Of a DNA stretch of 64,000 nucleotides, positions 19,257-28,438 are shown one piece after another. The position numbers were made by a program, and so were the translations under genes. Below the pieces are notes generated by a model, which worked only from the letters and a program-made list of their open reading frames with translations, searched no databases and was not told the origin of the DNA. Source of the DNA: Nocardia crassostreae (GTDB taxonomy: Bacteria > Actinomycetota > Actinomycetes > Mycobacteriales > Mycobacteriaceae); contig NZ_BDCH01000023.1 in the NCBI RefSeq assembly GCF_001613405.1, forward strand, positions 223,530-287,529, written 5' to 3'. Numbering within the stretch: position 1 is the stretch's first letter; the number at the start of each line of letters is the position of its first letter.

Positions 19257-20846
19257 TCACGCCAAGGGGACCGACCAGCGCAGCACCGATCCGCCCTCGG
19301 GGCGGCGCACAATGCCGAAGCGGCCACCCGCCCGATCGGCCCGCACCGCTAGATTGGCCAGACCGCTACAGCGGGACAGGGTTTCGGGGATGCCGACACC
19401 GTCGTCGAGCACCTCCACGGTGACATCGTCGCGAATGAGCAGGGTCACCGAGACGGTGCTCGCCCCCGCGTGCCGGATCACATTGCTGACGGCCTCGCGC
19501 AGCACGGCCTCGACATCGTCGGCCAGTCCCGGCGAGAGCACGGTGACCGGTCCGGCCAGCCGGATCGTGGTGCGCAGCCCCGTATCCCCGGTCATGGCGG
19601 TCACCGCGGTGTAGAGCCGCTGCCGCAGCTGCGGCGTGGCCCGGTCCCCGCCGGTGTGCAGGTCGAAAATGGAGTGCCGCAGATCCTGCACGATGGCTTG
19701 GATATCGGAGATGGTGTCGCCCAGCCGATCTCGCACCTCCGGCAGGGAGCTCCGCTGCACCGTCCCGCGCAGCGACAGCCCGACCGCGAAGAGCCGCTGA
19801 ATGACGTGGTCGTGCAGATCCCGCGCGATGCGGTCGCGTTCGGAGAGCACGTCCAGCTCGCGCATGCGCCGCTGTGCGTGCGCCAATTGCAGTGCGAGCG
19901 CGGCCTGTCCGGCGAAGGCGGCCATCATCGACTGCCCGTCGGCATCCAGCGGCGGCACCTTGGCGGGCCGCACCGTGGTGAGCACGCCGAGCACGGTCGC
20001 ACCGGCGCGCAATGGCAGGATCAGCGCGGGGCCGTCGACCGGAACCGTATCCAAAGGCACATAGGTCGTTTCGTCGAGCGAGTGCACCCGGCCGTCCAGG
20101 AAGGCGGCCCCGGAATGCGAGGAATGCACCGGAAGCCGCTGCGCCGCAAGATTTTCCGAGCCGGTCCCCGCGGCGGCGACCACCACGATCTCCTCGACCT
20201 CGGCGTGCGGGACCTCCGGATCCTCCGGCAGCGCGACGAAGGCGTACACCGCCTGGGTCAGGCTGGCCGCGCATTCGGCCACCAGCTCCAGCACCTCCCC
20301 CGGCTCCCGCCCCGCCAGCAACTGGGTGGCGACCTCGAGGGTGGCCTCGAGCCACTGCTGGCGCATGCGGGACTGCTCGTAGAGCCGGGCATTGGCGATG
20401 GCAATGCCCGCCGACGCCGCCAGCGCCTGCACCAGCACCTCGTCCTGCGCGGTGAACTCCCCGCCGCCCGCCTTCTCGGTCAGGTAGAGATTGCCGAACA
20501 CCTCGTCCCCCACCTGCACCGGCACCCCGAGAAAGCTGCGCATCGGCGGATGGTGCTCCGGAAACCCGACCGATGCCGGATGCGATGAAAGACATTCCAG
20601 CCGTCGCGGTTTCGGATCCTGTAGCAACAGCCCGAGCACACCGTGCCCGGTGGGCAGCGCACCGATGCGCGCCCGGGCCTCGTCGTCGATGCCCTCGTAC
20701 ACGAACCGCGCCAGCCGTTCCCCGCCCGCCTCGGCATCGCGCACGCCCAGCGCCCCGAACCGCGCGTCCACCAGGGTGATGGCGGTGTGCACGATGGCGC
20801 GCAGCGTCTCGTCCAGCTTGGGTTCGCGATCCTCGCGCCCGATCAT
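19257..20846 (-). CDS. DevS/DosT-type GAF-domain histidine kinase
   Basis: 529 residues: two GAF domains (about 8-155 and 175-325), then a HisKA_3 dimerisation domain with phosphoacceptor His345 in ARDLHDHVIQRL, and an ATPase domain with EAVSNVIRHAG (N box) and DDGVGIP (G box). The first GAF domain has FPEHHPPMRSFLGVP, the region that in DevS carries the heme ligand, so a gas/redox-sensing heme is plausible. The ATG overlaps the regulator stop (ATGA). It is shorter at the N-terminus than mycobacterial DevS. Confidence 0.9.
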   Translation of the reverse strand: MIGREDREPKLDETLRAIVHTAITLVDARFGALGVRDAEAGGERLARFVYEGIDDEARARIGALPTGHGVLGLLLQDPKPRRLECLSSHPASVGFPEHHPPMRSFLGVPVQVGDEVFGNLYLTEKAGGGEFTAQDEVLVQALAASAGIAIANARLYEQSRMRQQWLEATLEVATQLLAGREPGEVLELVAECAASLTQAVYAFVALPEDPEVPHAEVEEIVVVAAAGTGSENLAAQRLPVHSSHSGAAFLDGRVHSLDETTYVPLDTVPVDGPALILPLRAGATVLGVLTTVRPAKVPPLDADGQSMMAAFAGQAALALQLAHAQRRMRELDVLSERDRIARDLHDHVIQRLFAVGLSLRGTVQRSSLPEVRDRLGDTISDIQAIVQDLRHSIFDLHTGGDRATPQLRQRLYTAVTAMTGDTGLRTTIRLAGPVTVLSPGLADDVEAVLREAVSNVIRHAGASTVSVTLLIRDDVTVEVLDDGVGIPETLSRCSGLANLAVRADRAGGRFGIVRRPEGGSVLRWSVPLA

Positions 20847-21490
20847 GCGGGATCGGCGGCCGCGCCGAGCTTGGTCGCCAGCACCGCCGCCTGGGTGCGC
20901 CGTTCGACGCCGAGCTTGGACAGCAGCCGCGAGACGTAGTTCTTGACGGTCTTCTCCGCCAGATGCATGCGCCCGGCGATATGCCGGTTGGTCAGCCCCT
21001 CGCCGAGCAGGCCGAGCAGGATGCGTTCCTGATCGGTGAGCTCGGCCAGCGGCCCGGTCCGGCTGTCGGCCTCGGCGCGCAGCTTGGCCATGAGCGCGGT
21101 GGCGGCGCGCGTATCGAGCAGGGAGACGCCCGCCCCGACCGACCGGATGGATTCGACCAGCTCCAGGGTCCCGATGTCCTTGATCACGTATCCGGCGGCC
21201 CCGGCCAGAATGGCGTCGAGCATGGCCTGATCGTCGGTGTAGGAGGTCAGGATGAGGCAGCGCAGCTCCGGCTGCCGCGAGCGCAGCTCCCGGCACAGTT
21301 CGATGCCGTTGCCGTCGGGCAGCCGCACATCCAGCACCACCACGTCCGGGCGGGTGGCCGGAATCCGGGCCATGGCCTGCGCCACGCTGCCCGCCTCGCC
21401 GATCACGGCCAGATCCGGCTCCGACTCCAGCAGATCGGCGACGCCGCGCCGCACGATGTGGTGGTCATCGACCAGAAAGATGGTGATCAT
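20843..21490 (-). CDS. DevR/DosR-type NarL-family response regulator
   Basis: 215 residues. Receiver domain with acidic pocket Asp8/Asp9, phosphoacceptor Asp54 (VVLDVRLPDG), Thr82 and Lys104, positions that match M. tuberculosis DosR numbering. C-terminal LuxR/NarL helix-turn-helix (LTDQERILLGLLGEGLTN, KTVKNYVSRLLSKL). GGAG lies upstream of the ATG at 21490. It is the first gene of the pair and should control a hypoxia- or NO-type regulon; the nearby desaturase operon is a probable target. Confidence 0.92.
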   Translation of the reverse strand: MITIFLVDDHHIVRRGVADLLESEPDLAVIGEAGSVAQAMARIPATRPDVVVLDVRLPDGNGIELCRELRSRQPELRCLILTSYTDDQAMLDAILAGAAGYVIKDIGTLELVESIRSVGAGVSLLDTRAATALMAKLRAEADSRTGPLAELTDQERILLGLLGEGLTNRHIAGRMHLAEKTVKNYVSRLLSKLGVERRTQAAVLATKLGAAADPA

Positions 21491-21549
21491 CGACTGCTCC
21501 TCTCGGCTCGGCGGCTCCCCCAGCCTACGAAACGGTCCCGGCCCACCCC

Positions 21550-21900
21550 TCAGCCCCGGCGCTCGCGCACGTACGCGCTGGGCGACTGCCCGGTCCAGGA
21601 CTTGAAGGCCACCGACAGCGCCGAACTGCTGGAGTACCCCAGCCGCTCGGCCACGTGCCGCACGCTGGCGCCCTCCAGCAACAGCTCGGCCGCGAGCGCT
21701 CCGAGAGTGTCGTCGCTGAGCTGTTTGAACGTCGTGCCCTCCGCCGCGAGCCGACGGCGCAGGGTGAGCACGCTCATCGACAGGGCGGCGGCGATCTCCC
21801 GCTGCGCGGCGACACCGTGGCACAGCAGCGCTTCCCGCACCCGCGCGCCGCATTCGCGGTCCGTCGGGATCGATCGGACTGGATTTGAAACCGTCTGCAC
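21550..21900 (-). CDS. AraC-family DNA-binding domain protein, lacking sensor domain
   Basis: About 116 residues, essentially only the AraC double helix-turn-helix: first HTH around REIAAALSMSVLTLRRRLAAEG and second around VRHVAERLGYSSSSALSVAFKSWTG. Full-length relatives have a 200-residue N-terminal domain, but sequence upstream of 21900 shows no such coding. GTG at 21900 is a tentative start. It is either a compact stand-alone regulator or a remnant of a longer gene. Confidence 0.6.
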   Translation of the reverse strand: MQTVSNPVRSIPTDRECGARVREALLCHGVAAQREIAAALSMSVLTLRRRLAAEGTTFKQLSDDTLGALAAELLLEGASVRHVAERLGYSSSSALSVAFKSWTGQSPSAYVRERRG

Positions 21901-22343
21901 ACCAGGGTCTTTCGCGCTCGTTTCCGGCGGTCCACTGCCAGCATCCTGACACGGACCGCGAACAAGCGGCAAATTGACAGTTATCTGAGCGATCGAGAAC
22001 GGGAATTCGAATTCGCCGCTAGGGCACAAAGTCCTCGATTCGCATTCCTCGACCCGGCGATGCCGCACCCGGCGACCGGGAACCGAAATCGGCCAACATG
22101 ATTCGAATGCGGGCCAATAGGCCCGCAACCACGGTAAATGTGCTCGAATATTAGTGCTCCTATTGTCACCCCCGACACGCTCCCGGAGCAGGTCCCCGAA
22201 GAGCTCGCACTCTTCGGGGACTTCTCGGAAGGCGCCGCCGCGCAGGCCCATTCACTCCGCCCGGTTTGTCCCCGATTGCGGGTTGTGGCACAGTCGAGCG
22301 CTGAGTAGGGCGGGTGCCGGGGGCACCGGATGGGAGGTGGCTC
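21901..22343. other. Intergenic region without a convincing gene
   Basis: Less GC-rich than its surroundings. It should hold the promoters for the minus-strand AraC gene and the plus-strand pseudokinase gene. A 7-bp hairpin GCGGGCC-AATA-GGCCCGC occurs at 22109-22126. Open frames here lack domain similarity. Confidence 0.5.
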
Positions 22344-23729
22344 ATGTCGTGGGAGCCGTCGCAATTCACAGGTCAGGGCCAGATTCCGCAGGAGTTCCTG
22401 AACTACGACGGAACACCGCTCACCTTCGACCACCTGTGCTCGTTCGCCGCGAATCCACCCGACGCGCAATTCCGTGTCGCGGTATTGATCCGCAGCTGCG
22501 AGATCGTGGCCTCGTTCGAGGAACGCCACCTGGTGCACGGCGATATCGCGCCGCAGCATCTGCTGTGGCGGCGCAGCCGTCCAGATGCGTATCTCGTCCC
22601 GAGCGAGGCATTGCTGAGCGGCGCCCAGACCCTCGCGCCGCGCGCTCCCGGCGGCGGGGAATGGTGCGATCCGCGCTGGCTCGCCGGGCAGATCAATGCC
22701 CCCGACCGCTACAGCGACCGGTTCGCGCTCGCGGTGCTGCTGTACCGCGGGCTGTTCCTGGATCTCGGCGCACCGTCCATCCCGCACGGGAATTGGCGCG
22801 CCGCCCTGACCGCGGAGGTGCATCCCGACCTGCGGGCGCTGTTCGAACGGGCCTTCGCCGATCCCTTCGCCACCGACGCCCGGCCCACTGCCGCGGAATG
22901 GCTGACCGCGCTGCGGACCGCGCATCCCCCCATGCCCGTCCCGATGGCGCAGCCCGGTTGGGCGCCGAACACCGGCTGGCGGCCCGGTCCCCCACCCGCA
23001 CGGGGCAATTCGGGTGCGCTGATCGGCGGTATCGTCGCCGCCGTGGTCGCGCTCATCGCCGTGGTCGCGGTCGTCGTCGCGGTCGCGGCGCGCGATACCG
23101 GCGAGCAGGTCGAGGCCGCCACGACGACCACGACCTACTCCCTCTACACGCCCGGCCCCACCTCCGACAGCACGCCCACCACAGCGCCTTTCGACTGGAA
23201 CACCCTCGATTCCGCCGCCACCGACAAGACTCCGTTCACGGTGGAGGCGCTGCTGCCGCGCAGCTTCCGCGATGCCAAGAACGTGGACTACACCCTGCGC
23301 GCCAGCGGCGTGCACGAATGCTCGTCCTCGGACATGTCGTGGAACGTGCAGCAGGTCCTGAGCGAATATGGTTGCACACAAGCGGTTTCCTGTTCGTACA
23401 TCGATCACACCGATCAGATCCTGCTCACCGTCAAGGTTTTCGCGTTCTCGACCGGCGCCGATGCCGCGCGGCTCTACGAGGGCATGAAGGGGAAGACCCA
23501 GGATTGGGGAATCCGCTGCCCGCTGCAGGGCGTGGGTTCCGAACCCTGCGATACCAATCCGGACTTCGCCGTACAGGCCAGCTGGGGCGCGCAGCACTAC
23601 CGCTACGTCTTCGAGGCCACCGCCCTCTACATCAACCTCACGCAGGACCGCAGCATCATGGAATGGCTCGACGCCGCGGCCAGCGAAGGGGTGAAACAGG
23701 CCGGGCCGGAGAATTATTGGCCGCGCTGA
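22344..23729 (+). CDS. Membrane-anchored pseudokinase-like protein with extracellular domain
   Basis: 461 residues from an ATG with GGGAGGTGG upstream. Residues about 1-200 resemble part of a protein kinase: HLVHGDIAPQHLLW recalls the HGDxxPxN catalytic loop, and YSDRFALAVLLYRGLF resembles the kinase F helix. A Gly-rich loop, the VAIK Lys and a DFG motif are not seen. A Pro-rich linker leads to one strong transmembrane helix (about 225-250), a Thr-rich stalk and an extracellular domain with paired Cys. The layout mimics PknB-type receptors with a degenerate kinase half. Function unknown; a scaffold or sensor role is inferred. Confidence 0.75.
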   Translation: MSWEPSQFTGQGQIPQEFLNYDGTPLTFDHLCSFAANPPDAQFRVAVLIRSCEIVASFEERHLVHGDIAPQHLLWRRSRPDAYLVPSEALLSGAQTLAPRAPGGGEWCDPRWLAGQINAPDRYSDRFALAVLLYRGLFLDLGAPSIPHGNWRAALTAEVHPDLRALFERAFADPFATDARPTAAEWLTALRTAHPPMPVPMAQPGWAPNTGWRPGPPPARGNSGALIGGIVAAVVALIAVVAVVVAVAARDTGEQVEAATTTTTYSLYTPGPTSDSTPTTAPFDWNTLDSAATDKTPFTVEALLPRSFRDAKNVDYTLRASGVHECSSSDMSWNVQQVLSEYGCTQAVSCSYIDHTDQILLTVKVFAFSTGADAARLYEGMKGKTQDWGIRCPLQGVGSEPCDTNPDFAVQASWGAQHYRYVFEATALYINLTQDRSIMEWLDAAASEGVKQAGPENYWPR

Positions 23730-23732
23730 GCA

Positions 23733-24479
23733 CTAGTGGCCGCATTGCGCACCGCTGGTCCACTCGCCGATCCGGCGGCACACCCACGGCCCGTCGTCCA
23801 CCGGCAGATCGTGCCCGGCGGAGGGATGCAGCCGCAGCGGGGCCCCGTAGCGCCCGGCGATGCGCTGTGACATCTGGAACGGCGCGAGCCGGTCGTGGGT
23901 CGCGGCCAGTACCAGCAGCGGCACCGGAATCCGCTGCGGCAGCCGGAATCTCGCGGCGGCCAGGATCTGGGCCAGCGCATTGGCCGAGGTGACGGGAGCG
24001 TCGGCGGCATAGCCCGCCCAGGTAGCGGCCAGTGCCGCCCGGTCCACGTCGGGATGGTTGACGGTGATGCGGCTGACGGCCGATTCGTGCGCCCGCGGCG
24101 TGCGGAAGGACAGCCCGGCGAAGACCGACACCGGCTCCCAGCGCATGCGCCGGATGCTCGACACTTCGCGCGCACTGGTGTTCACCACCACGCAGCGCCG
24201 GAAATCCCCGGGATAGCGCGCGCACCAATCCATGGCGAGCATGCCGCCCAGGGAGATTCCCAGCACCGACCACGCGGTATCGCCGGGGTCGAAGCGGTCG
24301 CGCAGATCATCGGTGATCCCGGCGATGGCGCTCGGTGAGCGCCGCCGGTATTCGGTCCCGAAGCCGGGCGGATCGATCATGGCCACGGGCGCGCCGAGCG
24401 CATCGGACAGCAGTTGCGGGAAGGCGCCCCAATGCCTTTGATCGCGTGTCAGTCCGCGCAGCAGCAGCCATCCGGTCAT
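23733..24479 (-). CDS. Alpha/beta-hydrolase
   Basis: 248 residues with nucleophile elbow GISLGG (Ser at about residue 87), acid Asp in ATHDRLAP and catalytic His in SAGHDLPVDDGPW. Early RGLTRDQRHWG contains the oxyanion-hole region. ATG at 24479 with GGGAGACGCG upstream is better than the in-frame start seven codons earlier. No signal peptide. It converges with the pseudokinase gene (three bases apart). Substrate unknown. Confidence 0.88.
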   Translation of the reverse strand: MTGWLLLRGLTRDQRHWGAFPQLLSDALGAPVAMIDPPGFGTEYRRRSPSAIAGITDDLRDRFDPGDTAWSVLGISLGGMLAMDWCARYPGDFRRCVVVNTSAREVSSIRRMRWEPVSVFAGLSFRTPRAHESAVSRITVNHPDVDRAALAATWAGYAADAPVTSANALAQILAAARFRLPQRIPVPLLVLAATHDRLAPFQMSQRIAGRYGAPLRLHPSAGHDLPVDDGPWVCRRIGEWTSGAQCGH

Positions 24480-24660
24480 CGCGTCTCCCCACCGATGCAC
24501 CGCCGTCCGGCGGTATCCCTACCTCCGCGCAGCCTAGCCGGGTGACCGGACGCCGCCCCGACTTCCGGCCGAACTCCTGACCAAATTGCCCGATCCGTGA
24601 TTAGCTGGCAGGAAGCCGTTACTCCGTCAGGCACCATCGACCGCCCGCAGGAGGATCGTC

Positions 24661-25443
24661 ATGCCCACCCGCGACTCCGCTTGGCCGCAGGGAACTCCCT
24701 GCTGGGTCGACTGTTCGGTCGACGATCCGGCCGCGGCACGCATCTTCTACCACCGATTGCTCGGCTGGGACGCGGTGGACGGTCCGCCCGAGGCGGGCGG
24801 GTATCTCATCGCCATGCTGAACGGCAGGCCCGCCGCGGGTACCGGCCCGAAAATGGCCGCGGCGCCCATGCCCTCGGTGTGGACCACCTATTTCGCCGCC
24901 GACGATGCCGACGCCGTGGCCGAGGCGATCACCGCGGCGGGCGGCATGGTGCTCATGCCGCCGCTCGATGTCATGGATGTCGGCCGCATGGTCATCGCCG
25001 CCGATCCGGCGGGCGCCATGTTCGGCATCTGGCAGGCCCGCGCGCACAAGGGCGCGGAGATCTACAACGAGAACGGGGCCTGGTGCTGGAACGACCTGCA
25101 CACCCCGCAGTACCAGGTGGCGAAGGACTTCTACGGCGCGGTCTTCGGCTGGTCGTTCACCGAGGTCGGCCGGTCGCCCGAACTGCCCTACGCCACCTTC
25201 GCCAATCCGGGCGGCGGCCCCATCGGCGGCATCTCCGACACCACCAATCATCCGGGTGAGACCCCGCCGTCCTGGCTGACCTGGTTCCAGGTCGCCAGCA
25301 CCGACGATGTCATGGCCGAGGCCGTCAATCTGGGTTCGACGGAGCTCATGGGCCCCGAGGACGGCCCGTTCGGGCGCATGGGCATTCTGCAGGCCCCGCA
25401 GGACGAGATATTCGGCGTGATCACCTTGACCGCGCGCGGCTGA
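24661..25443 (+). CDS. VOC-superfamily (glyoxalase/dioxygenase-fold) protein, two-domain
   Basis: 260 residues formed by two VOC domains (about 14-125 and 140-258), each opening with a typical beta-alpha pattern (GTPCWVDCSVDDPAAARIFYH and CWNDLHTPQYQVAKDFYG-like). This double-domain type is common in actinobacteria and often annotated as a hydroxylase or bleomycin-resistance-like protein; the reaction is not known. Ribosome site GGAGGATC precedes the ATG. Confidence 0.88.
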   Translation: MPTRDSAWPQGTPCWVDCSVDDPAAARIFYHRLLGWDAVDGPPEAGGYLIAMLNGRPAAGTGPKMAAAPMPSVWTTYFAADDADAVAEAITAAGGMVLMPPLDVMDVGRMVIAADPAGAMFGIWQARAHKGAEIYNENGAWCWNDLHTPQYQVAKDFYGAVFGWSFTEVGRSPELPYATFANPGGGPIGGISDTTNHPGETPPSWLTWFQVASTDDVMAEAVNLGSTELMGPEDGPFGRMGILQAPQDEIFGVITLTARG

Positions 25444-25458
25444 GGCTCGCGCGCGAAC

Positions 25459-26391
25459 TCACCGGAAGTGCCGCGTCTCGGCGCGCAGCGGCAGCCGATG
25501 CAACTCCATCTCGGCTGCCGCACCGCCGAAGGCGCCCGTCAGGCGCAGCGTGTCCGGGGTCGGCTGACTGTAGCTCAGCATCGAATCACCCACGCGTAGT
25601 CGCGATTCGGGTTCCTCCACGACGAGCTCGAGATCGAGCAGTTCGCCGGTGTCGCGGAGTACCACCACGCGCTGGGAGGCGGGCCGGTCGTCGATGGCCA
25701 GCCGCACCCAGCGCGGGCTCCCGCCCCGGAATTCGTCCACCGCCCAGACGCCGTCGAGCGCCGAGAGCCGGTCGGTGTAGTCGCGGTAGCGGTCGATTCC
25801 ATTGGCCCCCAACGCAACCACGATGACCAAGGCCGCCACCGCGTGCGCGACGACACCGGCGGTCCGCAGGCGTGGATCCGCCACGAGACGATTCTCGTTG
25901 CGCGCCGGGGAATCCCGATTGCGGATCAGCACATCGATCAACCGCGGCCACCACGGCATGGACACCACCAGCGCCATACCCAGCATCAGCAATGGAGGGA
26001 GCACCACCGGTACGTCGTAGGCGAGATTGAGAATGCTCACCTGAATCAACGCGACCATGCTCACCAGCGCGCCGAGCAGCACCGTCCACTGGAAGATGAG
26101 CAGCACCCCGCCCGTCACCTCCACCAGCCCGCTGATGACGATGTAGGGCGTGGAGGTCGCCATGAACTTCCACAGCATCCCCGACGGCGAGGACTCCCCC
26201 AGCGCCACCAGCATCTCCCCCGGCAAGGTGAAGGTGATGAACTGCGTCGGAACCACTTTCACCATGCCGAACGCGATCATCAGCAACGACAGCACGACCC
26301 GGATCGCGGTATACGCCCAGCCACGGATGCTCACCCACCGCCAACGAAGCGCACCCGATATTGGTTTCACGAGGCCATGAGCCCGGCTCAC
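25459..26391 (-). CDS. DoxX-like membrane protein with C-terminal soluble domain
   Basis: About 310 residues. Four to five hydrophobic helices occupy roughly residues 20-170, with a motif (IAFGMVKVVPTQFITFTLPG) resembling DoxX/DoxD proteins. A further helix and a soluble C-terminal domain follow (DGVWAVDEFRGGS...). The start is uncertain: GTG at 26391 or 26370, neither with a strong ribosome site. It lies 17 bases after the upstream GNAT gene, probably one transcript. Function unknown. Confidence 0.7.
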   Translation of the reverse strand: MSRAHGLVKPISGALRWRWVSIRGWAYTAIRVVLSLLMIAFGMVKVVPTQFITFTLPGEMLVALGESSPSGMLWKFMATSTPYIVISGLVEVTGGVLLIFQWTVLLGALVSMVALIQVSILNLAYDVPVVLPPLLMLGMALVVSMPWWPRLIDVLIRNRDSPARNENRLVADPRLRTAGVVAHAVAALVIVVALGANGIDRYRDYTDRLSALDGVWAVDEFRGGSPRWVRLAIDDRPASQRVVVLRDTGELLDLELVVEEPESRLRVGDSMLSYSQPTPDTLRLTGAFGGAAAEMELHRLPLRAETRHFR

Positions 26392-26407
26392 GAGATGCTC
26401 GGAACGG

Positions 26408-27274
26408 TTACGCCCACACGCTGGCCGGGGTGCGGGAAATGCGGCCGCCGAGGCGCTCGTCAACGGCGAAACCGTGGCTGCGGCACCAACTGGCGAGAAT
26501 CGGGACGGGGGAGTCGTCGTCGCGGAAGGTGGGGACCAGCTGGCCGACGATATACAGGTGATGGGCGTCGGCGGCGCGGCAGAGATGTTGCAGGGTGGCG
26601 GTGCCCAGACCGGCGCCGCGCAATTCCGGATTGATGGTGATGTTGTCGAGCTTGATGGTGTCGGCATAGACCTCGAAGACGACGTCCACGAGCTGATCAC
26701 TGCGGCGCAGGGATTCGATGTCCGACGGGATGGGTCTGAGCACGCCCGGTAGATGGTCGGACAGTTTCTGGCGCGCGATATCGTCGGGCGCGGCGCGGGT
26801 CACCGCAATGACCTGATCGATGAGCTCGGCCACGGCGGCCCGGTCGCCGACGGCGGCCAGCGGGCGCACCGCGGCGCTGGATTCGGCGACCACCCGTAGC
26901 TGGCGCGCCCAGTGCGGCGAGGTCGCCGCATTGCGGGCGATCAGATCGGTGAGCGTGTTCTCCAGACAGACGGCGGCGCCGAGACTGCGAATGTAGCCGC
27001 CCGACAGCACACCCCAGCGATGGTCGTCCGCGCCGACACCGTGGCGGGCGAGATCCTGCACCAGCGCGTCCCGGCGATGGGTGGCATGGGCGATGGAACC
27101 GCCGGGCAGTCGATGCACCCACCGTTTCCACCCGGTGAGGTTGGCGCGGATGCGGGTGCTCGCGATCTCCGCACTGGCATCCAAATAGTTGCACAGTGCT
27201 TGCTGACGCCGCTCCAGGAGCTCACGCGCGCGGTCGGTCCCCGTTCCCTCGGAAAGCGGTCTACCCTCACTCAT
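26408..27274 (-). CDS. GNAT-like acetyltransferase domain protein
   Basis: 288 residues. The C-terminal third has a GNAT fold signature: LDNITINPELRGAGLGTATLQHLCRAAD-type acetyl-CoA-binding region and a late SHGFAVDERL. The N-terminal two thirds are helical and not recognised. ATG at 27274 is preferred over an upstream TTG. It precedes the DoxX-like gene closely. Confidence 0.7.
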   Translation of the reverse strand: MSEGRPLSEGTGTDRARELLERRQQALCNYLDASAEIASTRIRANLTGWKRWVHRLPGGSIAHATHRRDALVQDLARHGVGADDHRWGVLSGGYIRSLGAAVCLENTLTDLIARNAATSPHWARQLRVVAESSAAVRPLAAVGDRAAVAELIDQVIAVTRAAPDDIARQKLSDHLPGVLRPIPSDIESLRRSDQLVDVVFEVYADTIKLDNITINPELRGAGLGTATLQHLCRAADAHHLYIVGQLVPTFRDDDSPVPILASWCRSHGFAVDERLGGRISRTPASVWA

Positions 27275-27349
27275 ATTGGCAAACGCTAGCGTTGCGGACC
27301 CGTGCTGCAAGGCATCGGCGCGCGTGTCACGACGCTATCTGAGAATTTG

Positions 27350-28438
27350 CTACGACAGTGCCTGCACCCGATCGATCAGACCGTCCTCGTAACGCTGCGC
27401 CTGGCGGCGCGACAGCTGCGCCTGATGCCGCAACTGCTTACGAGCCTTGCGGCGGCGACGCTGGGTGAGCAGGCAGGCCAGCTGCGCCTCGGTCCCGAGC
27501 GCACGAGCCGACGGCTGGGCAATGGTGGCGCGCAGCCAGTTCCGCTCCGCATGCAGCACCCAGCGATACGCCAGGGTGAAGATCGCCAGATCCACGATCA
27601 CCGGCAGGAACATGACCAGCCAGCCCGGACCGGCCGGGCGCGGGGCGTCGAAAATGAAATGCATGGTGACCGCACACAGGTAGAACAGCGCGAAAACACC
27701 CAGCCGCCAAGGCCAGGACCGATCCTTGCGGGTCAGCAGCACCACGATGCCCACACCCACCAGCGCCGACATGGCCCAGTGCGAGGTGAACGCCGTGACC
27801 AGGCGCAGCACCGCCACCACGAGCACATCGAATACCGGATGCTGCGGCGCGCCGAGCGCGGTCTGCGTGCTGTAGAGCCCGTCCTCGGCGATCTGCGCAC
27901 CCAGCCCCACCGAGCCGCCGATGAGAAAACCGTGGATGGGGCGGCTCAGCAGCGGGCGGAACAGCACGCACACCACCGCGATACCGATCGCCTTGATCAA
28001 CTCCTCGTCGATGGGCGCGGCGATGGCCGCCGACCAGTTCGACGCGAACCGATCCCCGCCCAGATTCGTGATCACCCGGGTGACATGGTCATTGGCCCAC
28101 AGCGCCAGCCCGGTCCACACGGTCGCGCCCCAGATGAAACCCATGGCCATGGGAGCCACCAGATGTCGGCGCGCCCGGAAGGGATCCAGCCAGAACAGGA
28201 TCGAACCGAACACCAGCAGGGTCAGCACGGTGATCGGCACCGCCGCGAAGGCGGCCGCGCCCGCGTACCAGATCTGCCCGAACGACTGCGCCAGGAACAG
28301 GATCGGACCGGCGATCACCGCGCAGCAGTACACCCAGAACAGCGCCGAACGGGGTTGCAACCAGCTCATACCGTGCTCCCCCGGCATGCCCTGCGCCCCC
28401 GCGGGATACCGCCCCGCCACCGCCTCCGGCCCGCTCAT
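27350..28438 (-). CDS. PrsW-family intramembrane metalloprotease
   Basis: 362 residues with about eight membrane helices. The family motif EELIKAIG and the downstream GFLIGGSVGLGAQIAEDGLY and TMHFIFDAP segments match PrsW, which in Bacillus cleaves an anti-sigma factor; here the target is unknown. The C-terminal tail is basic and coiled. Its start overlaps the stop of the upstream membrane-anchored protein gene by four bases (28435-28438), so the two are probably functionally linked. Confidence 0.88.
   Translation of the reverse strand: MSGPEAVAGRYPAGAQGMPGEHGMSWLQPRSALFWVYCCAVIAGPILFLAQSFGQIWYAGAAAFAAVPITVLTLLVFGSILFWLDPFRARRHLVAPMAMGFIWGATVWTGLALWANDHVTRVITNLGGDRFASNWSAAIAAPIDEELIKAIGIAVVCVLFRPLLSRPIHGFLIGGSVGLGAQIAEDGLYSTQTALGAPQHPVFDVLVVAVLRLVTAFTSHWAMSALVGVGIVVLLTRKDRSWPWRLGVFALFYLCAVTMHFIFDAPRPAGPGWLVMFLPVIVDLAIFTLAYRWVLHAERNWLRATIAQPSARALGTEAQLACLLTQRRRRKARKQLRHQAQLSRRQAQRYEDGLIDRVQALS

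Noticed and set aside
19257..21296. Longer start for the DevS-like kinase at 21296
   Set aside because: The extra 150 residues are antisense-like low complexity over the regulator gene; the ATG at 20846 overlaps the regulator stop as ATGA.
21491..21549. Possible DosR box upstream of the devR-like gene (GGGCCGGGACCG)
   Set aside because: Only partial agreement with the consensus; not distinguishable from chance in GC-rich DNA.
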